Shown here in pieces: positions 35,495 to 45,068 of a DNA stretch of 64,000 nt; the stretch's first letter is position 1, and every line of letters begins with the position of its first letter. Below the pieces are notes generated by a model that saw nothing but the letters and a program-made list of their open reading frames with translations, was not told the DNA's origin and did no database searches. Source of the DNA: Prevotella koreensis (GTDB lineage: Bacteria; Bacteroidota; Bacteroidia; Bacteroidales; Bacteroidaceae); assembly GCF_003977605.1 (NCBI RefSeq), contig NZ_RYYU01000001.1:1812539-1876538 (forward strand), written 5' to 3'. Made by a program: the position numbers and the translations under genes.

Positions 35495-36028
35495 ATGAAT
35501 AACGATAGAAACAACAAGGATTTAACGAGAGCAGAACATGTGTGTGAAAAGAAAACGTCTTCTTACAATGAACATGTTAAAGGTTCGGCAAGGCATGGGT
35601 TTGGTATAGAGGAGATTATGCTCCGCCGTAACATAAACCCCACCGCCACCCGTATCCTCATTCTTCGTCAGATGTATCGTGGTGATGAAATGGTTTCGCT
35701 GCCCGAATTAGAGCGGTTGCTGCCAACTGTTGACAAAAGCACTATCTCGCGTGCTCTCAATCTCTTTCTTGCACATGGACTCATACATGCCGTTGACGAT
35801 GGAAGCGGCTCGATAAAGTATAATGTTTGTCCTGTCGATTGCGAATGTGAAGAGGTTATAGAGGACGAGCACACGCATTTCTACTGCACTATCTGTCACC
35901 GCGCTTTCTGTCTTACGAAGATTCATGTGCCGATAGTAGAACTCCCCAACGGTTTCCAATTGCAAAGCATCAATTATGTACTCAAAGGCATCTGCCCCGA
36001 ATGTAGTATGAAGTCCCAATACAAATAA
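35495..36028 (+). CDS. Fur-family transcriptional regulator
   Basis: 177 residues from the ATG at 35495 (AGAAAGAAAAAG upstream); an earlier in-frame start at 35444 is less likely. The N-terminal 40 residues are charged and not part of the family. The winged helix follows (NPTATRILILRQMYRGDEMVSLPELERLLPTVDKSTISRALNLFLAHGLIHAV). The C-terminal part has EDEHTHFYCTICHRAFCL and CPEC: two CxxC pairs that would bind structural zinc, plus the HxH of the Fur/Zur regulatory site. It senses a metal or peroxide and represses uptake or stress genes; which signal (Fe, Zn or peroxide) is not decidable. It lies downstream of the OPT gene after a terminator. Confidence 0.9.
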   Translation: MNNDRNNKDLTRAEHVCEKKTSSYNEHVKGSARHGFGIEEIMLRRNINPTATRILILRQMYRGDEMVSLPELERLLPTVDKSTISRALNLFLAHGLIHAVDDGSGSIKYNVCPVDCECEEVIEDEHTHFYCTICHRAFCLTKIHVPIVELPNGFQLQSINYVLKGICPECSMKSQYK

Positions 36029-36479
36029 TCCACATTCTGCCTCCCCCTCCTTATTTATTATTTGAGAAAATATTTTTTGCAATAGGTCTCCCATAGTATC
36101 CTGAAATTCTTTCTGTTTTTAATGGTTTTGTCATCCAATATTTAAATTATATACACAAATTGCAACTATATTAATGCTTATTAACAAAGAGAGGAGTGAT
36201 ATATAATATATATAATGTATTTTTGCCGCGTCATACTCGTAACGAACTCCTAAGATGGTAAAGGCTGGGTAGGCATATACATAATAAAAGGCGTTCTGAC
36301 ACTTTGCTTTTGACGATTTATGAACTTTACAAACTCATTTCAATAAATAGGTGATGAGGAAGTCTATGATCGTAGAACGAGTGGCAGATTGGCTCCACGT
36401 TCTTGCGTTTTGTATATTACAAATTAAATTGTTTTTCAGTTGTGGTAGCCGTACTGTCATCTTAATAATCAAGTAGAAG
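36029..36479 (+). other. Intergenic region with possible long leader
   Basis: 451 A+T-rich bases. A TATTTTTGC at 36218-36226 resembles a -7 element but lacks a good -33 partner; if used it would give a leader of about 250 bases for the gene at 36480. No ORF, tRNA or strong hairpin is seen. Confidence 0.4.
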
Positions 36480-37019
36480 ATGAAAAAGTTTTTATTCTTA
36501 ACCGTCGCATTATTCACAATGTCGGTATCATTCAGTTTTGCCCAAACAAAGGCAGAGATTCAGGCAAGCGTTGACCGTAATGCCAAATTGCAAAAATTAT
36601 GTGCCAAGCAGCCAAAGGAAACAGGTGTTTCTGATGTAGATGCATACGTATCGGGTGTTTACAAAGCCGCTATTGCTTCATTAAAATCTTCTGAACTTCT
36701 CCATAATCTTTATTATCGTCAGATTGGCGAAACGAAGGATGGTGTGACTGACGCAAACAGTAATCAGCCTACAGTAGAAGAATTGGTGGCCTTGGGTGAA
36801 ACTCTGACAGAAGAAGCTGCATCTATTGCAAAGGCGGGCAAAGGCGCAGAAGCGGCGATTAAGTCATCAAAAGAAAACAAGAACCCACTAAAGGCTGTTA
36901 AGATTGCTACTGCGATTGGCTTTACAACAGATGTTTATCCTATTTTGGTTGAAGAGTCAAGCGCAAGGATTTCAATCATAAAGAAGATGATAGAAACAGC
37001 CAAATCAGCTAAGATGTAA
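36480..37019 (+). CDS. Small exported protein, helical, unknown function
   Basis: 179 residues with a clear signal peptide (1-21, ending FSFAQ). The mature part is rich in Ala, Lys, Glu and Ser and is predicted by eye to be mostly alpha-helical: AEIQASVDRNAKLQKLCAKQ, TLTEEAASIAKAGKGAEAAIKSSK, KMIETAKSAKM. Just one cysteine is left in the mature part, so no disulfide is formed within the chain. No known family is recognised. It stands alone between the Fur-like regulator and the rimP operon. Periplasmic location is likely; no role can be proposed. Confidence 0.75.
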   Translation: MKKFLFLTVALFTMSVSFSFAQTKAEIQASVDRNAKLQKLCAKQPKETGVSDVDAYVSGVYKAAIASLKSSELLHNLYYRQIGETKDGVTDANSNQPTVEELVALGETLTEEAASIAKAGKGAEAAIKSSKENKNPLKAVKIATAIGFTTDVYPILVEESSARISIIKKMIETAKSAKM

Positions 37020-37091
37020 AGAAACGAATATACATTTTATTTGTGATTTATGATACATGGGCATACCCCCGTGCTATTATATTTCTACTTA

Positions 37092-37236
37092 TTAAACCCC
37101 CAACCGGCATTAGATTCCTTGGCAGATTTTGTTCGATTGTTGAGTAGATTTCGGCAAGCGGAGTGAAGCAATAAGCAGGCATTCCGGCAATAGAAAATCT
37201 AAGCAAATGCGTTATAATGAACGATTGGAGGTTAAT
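37092..37236 (+). repeat. MITE-like element, copy F
   Basis: The left end TTAAACCCCCAACCGGCATT is followed by TTTTGTTCGATTGTTGAG and by GCGGAGTGAAGCAATAAGC. The right part (GAAAATCTAAGCAAATGCG, GAACGATTGGAGGTTAA) is shared with copy D. The terminal repeats CCAACCGGCATTAG and ACGATTGGAGG are more eroded than in copy C. It ends about 40 bases before the rimP promoter. Confidence 0.7.
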
Positions 37237-37273
37237 AGTTTAACCGTTCAATAGCAATATTTTACAGAAATTC

Positions 37274-37305
37274 TTGGTTAATAAGAAATAATTTTGTACC
37301 TTTGC
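37274..37305 (+). promoter_or_regulatory. Promoter of rimP-nusA-infB
   Basis: TTGG at 37274-37277, 19 bases, TACCTTTGC at 37297-37305: one of the best matches to the Bacteroidetes consensus in the window. Confidence 0.75.
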
Positions 37306-37318
37306 ACCCGTTCGGTGG

Positions 37319-37346
37319 AATGTGGGACTTCTCGGAGTCCCACATT
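37319..37346 (+). promoter_or_regulatory. Leader hairpin between promoter and rimP
   Basis: Perfect 11-bp stem AATGTGGGACT / AGTCCCACATT with loop TCTCGG, followed by TTCATTT. It starts within about 10 bases of the expected transcription start and 33 bases before the rimP start codon. The shape fits an attenuator or a stability stem, and the operon encodes NusA, which acts on such hairpins. A described 'rimP leader' motif may correspond; I cannot confirm this. Confidence 0.6.
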
Positions 37347-37378
37347 TTCATTTAAATAACAGATTGTAAAACAAGAGA

Positions 37379-37843
37379 ATGATTGACAAGAAGATTGTAG
37401 AAGAACTTGTAAACCAATGGTTGGAAGGTAAGGAGTATTTCCTTGTGGACATTGATGTGAATGCCAGCGACAAGATTGTGGTTGAGATAGACCATGCCGA
37501 TGGCGTGTGGATTGAGGACTGTGTGGAACTTAGCCGTTTCATAGAGAGTCATCTGAGTCGTGATGACGAGGACTACGAACTTGAGGTTGGTTCGGCTGGG
37601 CTGGGTCAGCCGTTCAAGGTTGAGCAGCAGTATCTGAACTTCATTGGCAAGGAAGTAGAGGTTCTTACTGCCGATGGTAAGAAAATTAAAGGAGTGTTGA
37701 AGGCTGTTGACGGTAGAAAGTTCACCGTGAGCGTTCAGGAGAAAGTGAAAGTTGAGGGCAAGAAACGCCCCGTGTTGCAGGATGTGGATCATGAATACTG
37801 CATGGACGAGGTGAAATACTGCAAGTATCTGATAAAGTTCTGA
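37379..37843 (+). CDS. rimP: Ribosome maturation factor RimP
   Basis: 154 residues with the two-domain RimP layout: the N-terminal part contains the motif VDINASDKIVVEIDHADGVWIEDCVELSRFIESHL, with DYELEVGSAGLGQPF at about 64-78, and a C-terminal SH3-like barrel follows (EVEVLTADGKKIKGVLKAVDG). It binds the 30S subunit and helps late maturation. It is the first gene of the conserved rimP-nusA-infB operon, preceded by its own promoter and a leader hairpin; the next gene starts 100 bases downstream. Confidence 0.93.
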   Translation: MIDKKIVEELVNQWLEGKEYFLVDIDVNASDKIVVEIDHADGVWIEDCVELSRFIESHLSRDDEDYELEVGSAGLGQPFKVEQQYLNFIGKEVEVLTADGKKIKGVLKAVDGRKFTVSVQEKVKVEGKKRPVLQDVDHEYCMDEVKYCKYLIKF

Positions 37844-37943
37844 AGCCCGGACTTTCCTTGTAAAGGCGCGGGTGCTGTCGGTATGATAAACGCACGGCGG
37901 TTCGCGTGGCAAATGATAAAGATAAAATAAAAACAAATATACA

Positions 37944-39200
37944 ATGGCAATAAAGAAAGAGACCATCAGCATGGTCGATACTTTTAAAGAGTTCAACGAG
38001 TCGAAACACATAGACCGTACAACTCTTGTTAGCGTGCTTGAGGAGAGTTTCCGCAATGTGATAGCGAAGATTTTCGGTTCTGACGAGAATTTCGATGTCA
38101 TCGTAAACCCCGACAAGGGCGACTTTGAGATTTACCGCAATCGCGTGGTGGTTGCAGATGGCGAGGTTCAGGACGAGAACAAGGAGATTGCTCTCACCGA
38201 GGCACGCAAGATAGAGGCTGACTATGAGGTCGGTGAGGATGTATCAGAGCCTGTGGATTTTGCCAAGTTCGGCCGTCGTGCGATACTGAACCTGCGTCAG
38301 ACCCTCGCATCCAAGATTCTCGAACTGGAGCACGACTCATTATATAATAAGTATAAGGATCGTGTCGGACAGGTGATAAGTGCCGAAGTCTATCAGATTT
38401 GGAAGCGTGAGGTGCTGCTTGTTGACGATGAGAACAATGAATTGGTGCTCCCTAAGAGCGAACAGATACAGAAAGATACGTATCGCAAAGGAGAGACGGT
38501 GCGTGCCGTGATACTTCGTGTGGATAACGAAAACAACAATCCGAAGATTATACTGAGCCGTACCAGTCCGATTTTCCTTGAGCGTCTGCTTGAGGCAGAG
38601 GTACCGGAGATTGCCGACGGACTGATAACAATACGCCGTGTGGCACGTATGCCGGGAGAGAGAGCAAAGGTTGCAGTGGAGAGTTACGATGAACGTATCG
38701 ATCCGGTCGGCGCATGTGTCGGCGTGAATGGCGGTCGCGTTCGCGGAATTGTTCGTGAACTTTGCAATGAAAACATTGACGTTATCAACTTCACGGCGAA
38801 CACCAAACTGTTCATACAGCGTTCGCTCAGTCCGGCAAAGGTGTCAAGTCTCAATCTCGACGACGAGAACTTGAAAGCCGAAGTTTATCTGAAGCCGGAG
38901 GAAGTGTCACTTGCCATAGGTCGTGGCGGTCTGAACATCAAACTTGCTTCGATGCTTACGGGATATACAATCGACGTATTCCGTGAAGTAGATGAGAATG
39001 AGGCCGATGAGGATATCTACTTGGACGAGTTCTCTGACGAAATAGACCAGTGGGTTATCGAAGCCATAAAGGGAATTGGTCTTGACACGGCGAAAGCGGT
39101 TATAAATGCTCCGCGAGAAATGCTTATCGAAAAAGCAGACCTTGAGGAAGAGACCGTTGATAATGTTGTGCGCATACTGAAGGCCGAGTTCGAGCAGTAA
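37944..39200 (+). CDS. nusA: Transcription termination/antitermination factor NusA
   Basis: 418 residues, normal for Bacteroidetes, which lack the long C-terminal acidic repeats of E. coli NusA. In order: N-terminal RNA-polymerase-binding domain (1-125), S1 domain (about 130-195, DRVGQVISAEVYQIWKREVLLVDD), then two KH domains (about 225-345) with DPVGACVGVNGGRVRGIVREL and EVSLAIGRGGLNIKLASMLTGY. A short helical tail follows. It modulates pausing, termination and ribosome coupling. It lies between rimP and infB, the standard order. Confidence 0.95.
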   Translation: MAIKKETISMVDTFKEFNESKHIDRTTLVSVLEESFRNVIAKIFGSDENFDVIVNPDKGDFEIYRNRVVVADGEVQDENKEIALTEARKIEADYEVGEDVSEPVDFAKFGRRAILNLRQTLASKILELEHDSLYNKYKDRVGQVISAEVYQIWKREVLLVDDENNELVLPKSEQIQKDTYRKGETVRAVILRVDNENNNPKIILSRTSPIFLERLLEAEVPEIADGLITIRRVARMPGERAKVAVESYDERIDPVGACVGVNGGRVRGIVRELCNENIDVINFTANTKLFIQRSLSPAKVSSLNLDDENLKAEVYLKPEEVSLAIGRGGLNIKLASMLTGYTIDVFREVDENEADEDIYLDEFSDEIDQWVIEAIKGIGLDTAKAVINAPREMLIEKADLEEETVDNVVRILKAEFEQ

Positions 39201-39381
39201 GCGTTGAATGTAGAGCATTCTTTCCGTGTTTCGTCATGAAATACTCTCCCGGTGGAGAGTGGCAGAATGTCGAGCATTTCGGAAATGGAACTTTATACCT
39301 CTCAAGGGACAACGGCCGCGAAGAACGGCTCAAGTGTAAATAGCGAAGAACAAAAAAGAACAAGAAACCTGATAAGTATAG

Positions 39382-42249
39382 ATGAGCGTAAGATTAAATA
39401 AGGCAATAAGAGAATTAAACATAGGGCTTCAAACGGCAGTTGAATTCCTTGAGAAAAAGCCCAACCTCGGTGAAGTGAAACCCGAAATGAGTTTCAAACT
39501 GAGTGATGCGCAATATAGTGCATTAGTTGAGGCTTTTAAGAAAGACAAGGAAGTGAAAGTGGATGCCAACAAACTGTTCCCGAAGAAGTCGAAAGAAAAA
39601 GAAAAGCGGAAAAGCGAACACCGTGCTGAACCTAAGGCAGAGCCGGCAAAGCATCAGAAATATACGCCGCTCGGAAAAATAGATCTCGACAGTATCGGTA
39701 AGCCTGCACCTAAGCAGGAGAAACCGGAGAAGCCTGTGGAAGAGAAGAAAGAATCGGCAGTGGCGGTGGAGAAACCGGTGGGACAGCCAGAGAACAAACC
39801 GAAGGCTGAAGAAAAGGTCATGCCTAAAACGGAAACAAAGACCGTGGAGGAACCCAAGCATAATGAGACTCCGAAGCAACATAAGATTGCACAACCGGAA
39901 CAGAAGAAGCATGATAAGCATCATGCAGAGAAAGAACAGCCAAAGGTAGAGCAACCAATTGTTGCCGAACCGGAAAATAAGAAGGAGGAACGCGAGGACA
40001 GCGGAATATTCACGCTGAAGAGCGAGAAGAAACTTGCACCGCAGGTTAAGGTTCTCGGATCAATAAACCTCGATGAAATAAACCAAAGCACTCGTCCTAA
40101 GAAGAAAACTAAGGAGGAGAAACGTCGTGAACGTGAGGAAAAAGCCGCGCAGGCAAAACCACAGAATGGCGAGAAAAAGAAACGTCAGCGCATCACCAAA
40201 GAGCGTGTGGATATAGATGCCGCAGCACGTCAGGCCTCACAGCAGCAAAGCGGTGGAGGCAAAGGACAGCAGGGTGGCGGCAATAAACAACAGCAAGGCG
40301 CAGGCAAGAAAAAGAAGAGAAACCGTCCGCAGAAGCCACTTGAGGTAAACGAGGAAGACGTAGCACGTCAGGTAAAGGAGACCTTGGCACGTCTGACATC
40401 GAAGACCCAGAACAAGAAAGGCGCGAAATACCGTAAGGAGAAACGTGATGCCGTGCAGGAAAAGATTGATGCACAGAAGGCAGAGGCACGCGCAGAGAGC
40501 AAGGTTCTGAAACTAACGGAGTTTGTTACCGTGAGCGAACTCGCCACGATGATGGACGTTGGTGTGAACCAGGTAATCGGTACTTGTATGTCAATCGGCA
40601 TAATGGTTAGTATCAACCAGCGTCTTGATGCCGAGACAATCAACATTGTTGCCGAAGAGTTCGGTTTCAAGACCGAGTATGTAAGTGCCGAAGTACAGGA
40701 GGCTATCACAGAAGAGGTGGACGACGAGAACGACCTTGTGTCGCGTGCTCCTATCGTTACGGTGATGGGACACGTTGACCACGGAAAGACTTCTCTGCTC
40801 GACTATATCCGCAAAGCGAACGTTATTGCCGGTGAGGCGGGAGGTATAACGCAGCACATCGGTGCATACAGTGTGACGCTTAGCGACGGAAGAGAAATCA
40901 CATTCCTCGATACTCCGGGACATGAGGCCTTCACGGCCATGCGTGCTCGTGGTGCTCAGGTAACCGACATCGCAATCATCATCATTTCGGCAGACGACTC
41001 GGTGATGCCCACCACTAAGGAGGCAATCGCCCATGCACAGGCTGCCAATGTGCCGATGGTGTTTGCGATAAACAAGATAGATAAGCCCGGAGCCAATCCG
41101 GACAAGATACGAGAAGACCTTGCGAACATGAACCTGCTTGTGGAAGAGTGGGGTGGAAAATACCAGTGTCAGGAAATATCGGCAAAGAAAGGTATCGGTG
41201 TCGATGAACTGCTTGAGAAAGTGCTTCTCGAAGCCGAGATGCTCGACCTCAAGGCAAACCCCAACCGCAACGCATCAGGTTCTATTATAGAGTCATCTCT
41301 CGACAAAGGTCGTGGATATGTCAGCACGGTACTTGTGTCTAACGGTACGCTGAAGATTGGCGATGTGGTGCTGGCCGGAACTTCATACGGACGCATCAAG
41401 GCCATGTTCAACGAGCGCAACCAGCGCATTCAGGAGGCAGGACCTGCCGCACCGGCAATAATACTTGGTCTTAACGGTGCGCCGACAGCCGGCGACTTGT
41501 TCCATGTGATGGGCTCTGAACAGGAAGCACGTGACATTACCAACAAGCGAACACAGTTGCAGCGTGAACAAAGTCTGCGCACAACCAAGACACTCGGACT
41601 CGACGATATCAGTCACCGCATTGCTCTTGGCGAGTTCCACGAACTTAATATTATCGTCAAGGGTGATACCGACGGTAGTATCGAGGCTCTCTCTGACTCG
41701 TTCATAAAACTCTCAACCGAGAAAGTTCAGGTGAACGTGATCAACAAAGCCGTGGGACAAATCAGCGAGAACGACGTTATGCTGGCAAGTGCGTCAGATG
41801 CCATTATCGTGGGATTCCAAGTGCGTCCTTCTGCCGATGCTCGCAGAGTTGCCGAGCGTGAAGGCGTGGAAATCAATACCTACTCTATTATATACGATGC
41901 TATCGATGAGGTGAGATCTACGATGGAGGGTATGCTCGACAAGGTTATGAAAGAGATTGTGACCGGAGAGATAGAGGTTAAGCAGGTGTTCAAGATTTCA
42001 AAGGTTGGTACCGTAGCCGGCGGACTCGTAATCGAGGGCAAGGTGCACAGCAAGGACAAGGCACGTGTTGTTCGCGATGGAATCGTGGTACACACCGCTC
42101 CTATCGATGCTTTGAAGCGTTATAAAGACGATGTCAAGGAGGTTGCTACAGGATTGGAGTGTGGTATCTCACTCGTTAATTTCAACGATATTCAGACCGG
42201 TGACATCATAGAGACGTTCACTGAGATAGAAGTTGAACAGAAACTTTAG
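39382..42249 (+). CDS. infB: Translation initiation factor IF-2
   Basis: 955 residues. The N-terminal 330 residues are low-complexity, rich in K, E, P and Q, as usual for the family and variable between species. The GTPase domain has G1 [16 protein letters not shown] (about 463-478), the [12 protein letters not shown] switch, G3 [15 protein letters not shown], and G4 [10 protein letters not shown]; domains II-IV follow, with [27 protein letters not shown] and the C-terminal fMet-tRNA-binding barrel ([21 protein letters not shown]). It brings initiator tRNA to the 30S subunit. It is the last of the rimP-nusA-infB set; 181 bases separate it from nusA. Confidence 0.96.
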   Translation: MSVRLNKAIRELNIGLQTAVEFLEKKPNLGEVKPEMSFKLSDAQYSALVEAFKKDKEVKVDANKLFPKKSKEKEKRKSEHRAEPKAEPAKHQKYTPLGKIDLDSIGKPAPKQEKPEKPVEEKKESAVAVEKPVGQPENKPKAEEKVMPKTETKTVEEPKHNETPKQHKIAQPEQKKHDKHHAEKEQPKVEQPIVAEPENKKEEREDSGIFTLKSEKKLAPQVKVLGSINLDEINQSTRPKKKTKEEKRREREEKAAQAKPQNGEKKKRQRITKERVDIDAAARQASQQQSGGGKGQQGGGNKQQQGAGKKKKRNRPQKPLEVNEEDVARQVKETLARLTSKTQNKKGAKYRKEKRDAVQEKIDAQKAEARAESKVLKLTEFVTVSELATMMDVGVNQVIGTCMSIGIMVSINQRLDAETINIVAEEFGFKTEYVSAEVQEAITEEVDDENDLVSRAPIVTVMGHVDHGKTSLLDYIRKANVIAGEAGGITQHIGAYSVTLSDGREITFLDTPGHEAFTAMRARGAQVTDIAIIIISADDSVMPTTKEAIAHAQAANVPMVFAINKIDKPGANPDKIREDLANMNLLVEEWGGKYQCQEISAKKGIGVDELLEKVLLEAEMLDLKANPNRNASGSIIESSLDKGRGYVSTVLVSNGTLKIGDVVLAGTSYGRIKAMFNERNQRIQEAGPAAPAIILGLNGAPTAGDLFHVMGSEQEARDITNKRTQLQREQSLRTTKTLGLDDISHRIALGEFHELNIIVKGDTDGSIEALSDSFIKLSTEKVQVNVINKAVGQISENDVMLASASDAIIVGFQVRPSADARRVAEREGVEINTYSIIYDAIDEVRSTMEGMLDKVMKEIVTGEIEVKQVFKISKVGTVAGGLVIEGKVHSKDKARVVRDGIVVHTAPIDALKRYKDDVKEVATGLECGISLVNFNDIQTGDIIETFTEIEVEQKL

Positions 42250-42419
42250 TATAATTGGAAATGGGTAGTTGACAACCGAAAGTTTTGTCGGGCATGAATT
42301 GCAGGGCAGACAACAGTTGTGGATTATCCATTTTTAATTTGTCAATTAAGTAGGCGTTCACCATTATACTTTATATTGTGGACAACTACTTATAAATTTT
42401 AATTGTTAATAAAAACATT

Positions 42420-43877
42420 GTGAGTCCAAATAATAATGAATTTGTGCGCGAGGTGGCGGAGCGGAAATATGAATTCGGCTTCACCACCGATGTGCATACG
42501 GATATAATAGAAAGGGGACTTAACGAAGATGTGGTGCGTCTTATCTCAGGAAAGAAAGGCGAACCCGACTGGATGCTCGACTTCCGACTGAAGGCTTTCC
42601 GCCATTGGCAGACGATGAAGCAGCCGGAATGGGGGCATCTGCATCTGCCACCGATTGACTATCAGGCCATTTCTTACTACGCCGACCCATTAGCAAAGCC
42701 GAAAAAGAAAGGGCCTGAAACCATTGATGACATTGACCCGGAACTGATGAAGACGTTCGACAAACTGGGCATTCCGCTCGAAGAACGTCTCGCACTTAGC
42801 GGGACAGCCGTCGATGCCATAATGGACTCGGTGTCTGTGAAGACCACTTTTAAAGAGAAACTTGCCGAGAAAGGCATAATATTCTGCTCGATAGGCGAGG
42901 CAGTAAAGGAACATCCCGACCTCGTAAAGCAATATCTTGGGACGGTGGTGCCGTATCGTGATAACTTCTTTGCCGCTCTTAACAGTGCGGTGTTCAGCGA
43001 TGGTTCGTTCGTATATATCCCGAAAGGGGTGCGTTCGCCGATGGAACTGAGCAGTTATTTCCGCATCAATGCCCGCAATACGGGTCAGTTCGAACGAACA
43101 TTGATTATTGCAGATGATGATGCCTACGTGTCTTATCTTGAAGGTTGCACCGCTCCGATGCGCGATGAGAACCAACTCCATGCCGCAATAGTGGAAATAA
43201 TAGTGAAAGACCGTGCCGAAGTGAAATACTCCACGGTGCAGAACTGGTATCCGGGAGATGAGAACGGAAAGGGCGGAGTGCTCAACCTTGTCACCAAACG
43301 AGGTGACCTGCGTGGCGAAGGGGCGAAACTTTCGTGGACGCAAGTTGAGACAGGTAGTGCCATAACGTGGAAATATCCATCGTGCATATTGCGTGGTGAT
43401 AACTCTCAAGCCGAGTTTTACAGTGTCGCAGTGACAAATAACTATCAGGAGGCAGACACCGGAACGAAGATGATACATCTCGGACGGAACACCAAATCCA
43501 CGATAATATCAAAAGGAATTTCTGCCGGACACTCGCAGAACTCTTACCGAGGACTTGTCCGTGCGGCATCAACGGCCGAGAATGCACGTAATTACAGTTC
43601 GTGCGACTCACTGCTGCTGGGTAGCGACTGCGGTGCTCACACATTCCCTTATATGGATGTGCATAACGATACCGCCATCTTCGAGCACGAGGCAACGACA
43701 AGCAAAATATCGGAAGACCAACTCTTCTATTGCAACCAGCGAGGCATAACGACCGAGCAAGCCGTAGGATTGATAGTCAACGGATATACCAAGGAGGTGC
43801 TCAACAAACTGCCGATGGAGTTTGCAGTGGAAGCGCAGAAACTGCTATCTGTATCGCTCGAGGGCACGGTAGGATAA
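42420..43877 (+). CDS. sufB: Fe-S cluster assembly scaffold subunit SufB
   Basis: 485 residues from a GTG start at 42420; no in-frame ATG precedes the conserved N-terminus ([31 protein letters not shown]). It has the typical SufB core: [85 protein letters not shown] and [21 protein letters not shown], including cysteines near the C-terminus. It forms the scaffold with SufC and SufD on which clusters are built. It is the first gene of the suf operon, but the next ORF is an unusual small exported protein rather than sufC. Confidence 0.95.
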   Translation: MSPNNNEFVREVAERKYEFGFTTDVHTDIIERGLNEDVVRLISGKKGEPDWMLDFRLKAFRHWQTMKQPEWGHLHLPPIDYQAISYYADPLAKPKKKGPETIDDIDPELMKTFDKLGIPLEERLALSGTAVDAIMDSVSVKTTFKEKLAEKGIIFCSIGEAVKEHPDLVKQYLGTVVPYRDNFFAALNSAVFSDGSFVYIPKGVRSPMELSSYFRINARNTGQFERTLIIADDDAYVSYLEGCTAPMRDENQLHAAIVEIIVKDRAEVKYSTVQNWYPGDENGKGGVLNLVTKRGDLRGEGAKLSWTQVETGSAITWKYPSCILRGDNSQAEFYSVAVTNNYQEADTGTKMIHLGRNTKSTIISKGISAGHSQNSYRGLVRAASTAENARNYSSCDSLLLGSDCGAHTFPYMDVHNDTAIFEHEATTSKISEDQLFYCNQRGITTEQAVGLIVNGYTKEVLNKLPMEFAVEAQKLLSVSLEGTVG

Positions 43878-43890
43878 AGAATAACAGAGA

Positions 43891-44256
43891 ATGAAAAAAG
43901 TTATTGCCATTTGTTTCGTATGGTTCAACGTGATAACGCTTTCCTTTGCACAAATGCCGAGAGTGTTTGAGCCCACAGCGAACGCAACAGATTCTGCCAT
44001 GACAATGCTCCGAATACGCTTCGACCCTTACCGCCTTTATGTCCCCAAGACCGACGGTGGTATGCAGCAGTCGGTAATGTTTGCGGGAAAGAAGATGTGT
44101 CCGAAAGTCAATACACGGCAGTTCATTGCCGGGCCGTTCTGGGTTCCCGACCCGCCTTCATTGTTCGAGGAGGAAGATAGGTACTATCGCATGTCGAGAA
44201 ATCAGTCGCTTGGAGAGTGCATTTTTGAAACATTGGTTAATATGCTTTTATTATAA
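43891..44256 (+). CDS. Small exported protein inserted between sufB and sufC
   Basis: 121 residues beginning with a signal peptide (1-21, ending LSFAQ). The rest contains PRVFEPTANATDSAMTMLRIRFDPYRLYVPKTDGG and a tail with two cysteines (one near residue 93, one near 111). No family is recognised. It starts 13 bases after the sufB stop and ends 22 bases before sufC, so it must share their mRNA. Suf proteins are cytoplasmic, which makes an exported partner surprising; it may simply be a rider gene acquired into the operon. It is supported as a gene by its tight spacing and signal peptide, but is not known to be translated. Confidence 0.6.
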   Translation: MKKVIAICFVWFNVITLSFAQMPRVFEPTANATDSAMTMLRIRFDPYRLYVPKTDGGMQQSVMFAGKKMCPKVNTRQFIAGPFWVPDPPSLFEEEDRYYRMSRNQSLGECIFETLVNMLLL

Positions 44257-44278
44257 TGGATATAAAACAAATCAATAG

Positions 44279-45034
44279 ATGTTAGAGGTAAGAAACTTAC
44301 ACGCCCGTATCGGCGACAAAGAAATACTTAGAGGCGTTGACCTCGTTATAAACGATGGTGAGACTCATGCCATAATGGGGCCTAACGGGTCAGGAAAATC
44401 AACGCTCAGTGCGGTGCTCGTAGGCAATCCGCTGTATGAAGTTACAGAGGGTTCGGCTTTCTTCAACGGAAAGAATTTGCTTGAAATGAAGCCCGAAGAC
44501 CGCGCACACGAGGGAATATTTCTCTCGTTTCAGTATCCGGTGGAAATCCCCGGAGTGTCAATGACAAACTTCATGAGAGCTGCGGTGAACGAGAAACGCA
44601 AGTATCTCGGCGAAGAACCGTTGAACGCTGCCGAGTTTTTAAAGATGATGCGAGAGAAGCGAAAGGTCGTTGACCTTGACTCGAAACTGTCAAGTCGCTC
44701 GGTCAACGAGGGCTTCAGCGGCGGTGAGAAGAAGCGTAACGAGATTTTCCAGATGGCTATGCTCGAACCCAAGATGAGCATTCTCGACGAGACAGATTCG
44801 GGTCTTGATGTCGATGCCATGCGCATTGTGGCAGAGGGAGTGAACAAACTGGCAACTCCGGAGAGTTCGTGCATAGTGATAACCCACTACGACCGCCTGC
44901 TCGAAATGATTCGTCCGCAGTTCGTACACGTGCTCTATAAGGGAAAAATCGTGAAGACCGCCGGTCCTGAACTGGCGCGAGCCATTCAGGAACATGGCTA
45001 CGACTGGATAAAGGAAGAAGTTGGAGAAGACTGA
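44279..45034 (+). CDS. sufC: Fe-S cluster assembly ATPase SufC
   Basis: 251 residues, an ABC-type ATPase: Walker A GPNGSGKST (about 33-41), ABC signature FSGGEKKRNE (about 146-155), and Walker B MSILDETDSGLD followed by the H-loop in VITHYDR. The FSFQYPVEIPGVSMTNFM segment is characteristic of SufC. It powers conformational change in the SufBCD scaffold in the cytoplasm. It is followed by sufD after 34 bases. Confidence 0.96.
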   Translation: MLEVRNLHARIGDKEILRGVDLVINDGETHAIMGPNGSGKSTLSAVLVGNPLYEVTEGSAFFNGKNLLEMKPEDRAHEGIFLSFQYPVEIPGVSMTNFMRAAVNEKRKYLGEEPLNAAEFLKMMREKRKVVDLDSKLSSRSVNEGFSGGEKKRNEIFQMAMLEPKMSILDETDSGLDVDAMRIVAEGVNKLATPESSCIVITHYDRLLEMIRPQFVHVLYKGKIVKTAGPELARAIQEHGYDWIKEEVGED

Positions 45035-45068
45035 ATAATTGACAATTTAAAATAAAGGATTGACAATT

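Noticed and set aside
42690-43478. 262-codon open frame on the minus strand
   Set aside because: Antisense to sufB, with no recognisable domain.
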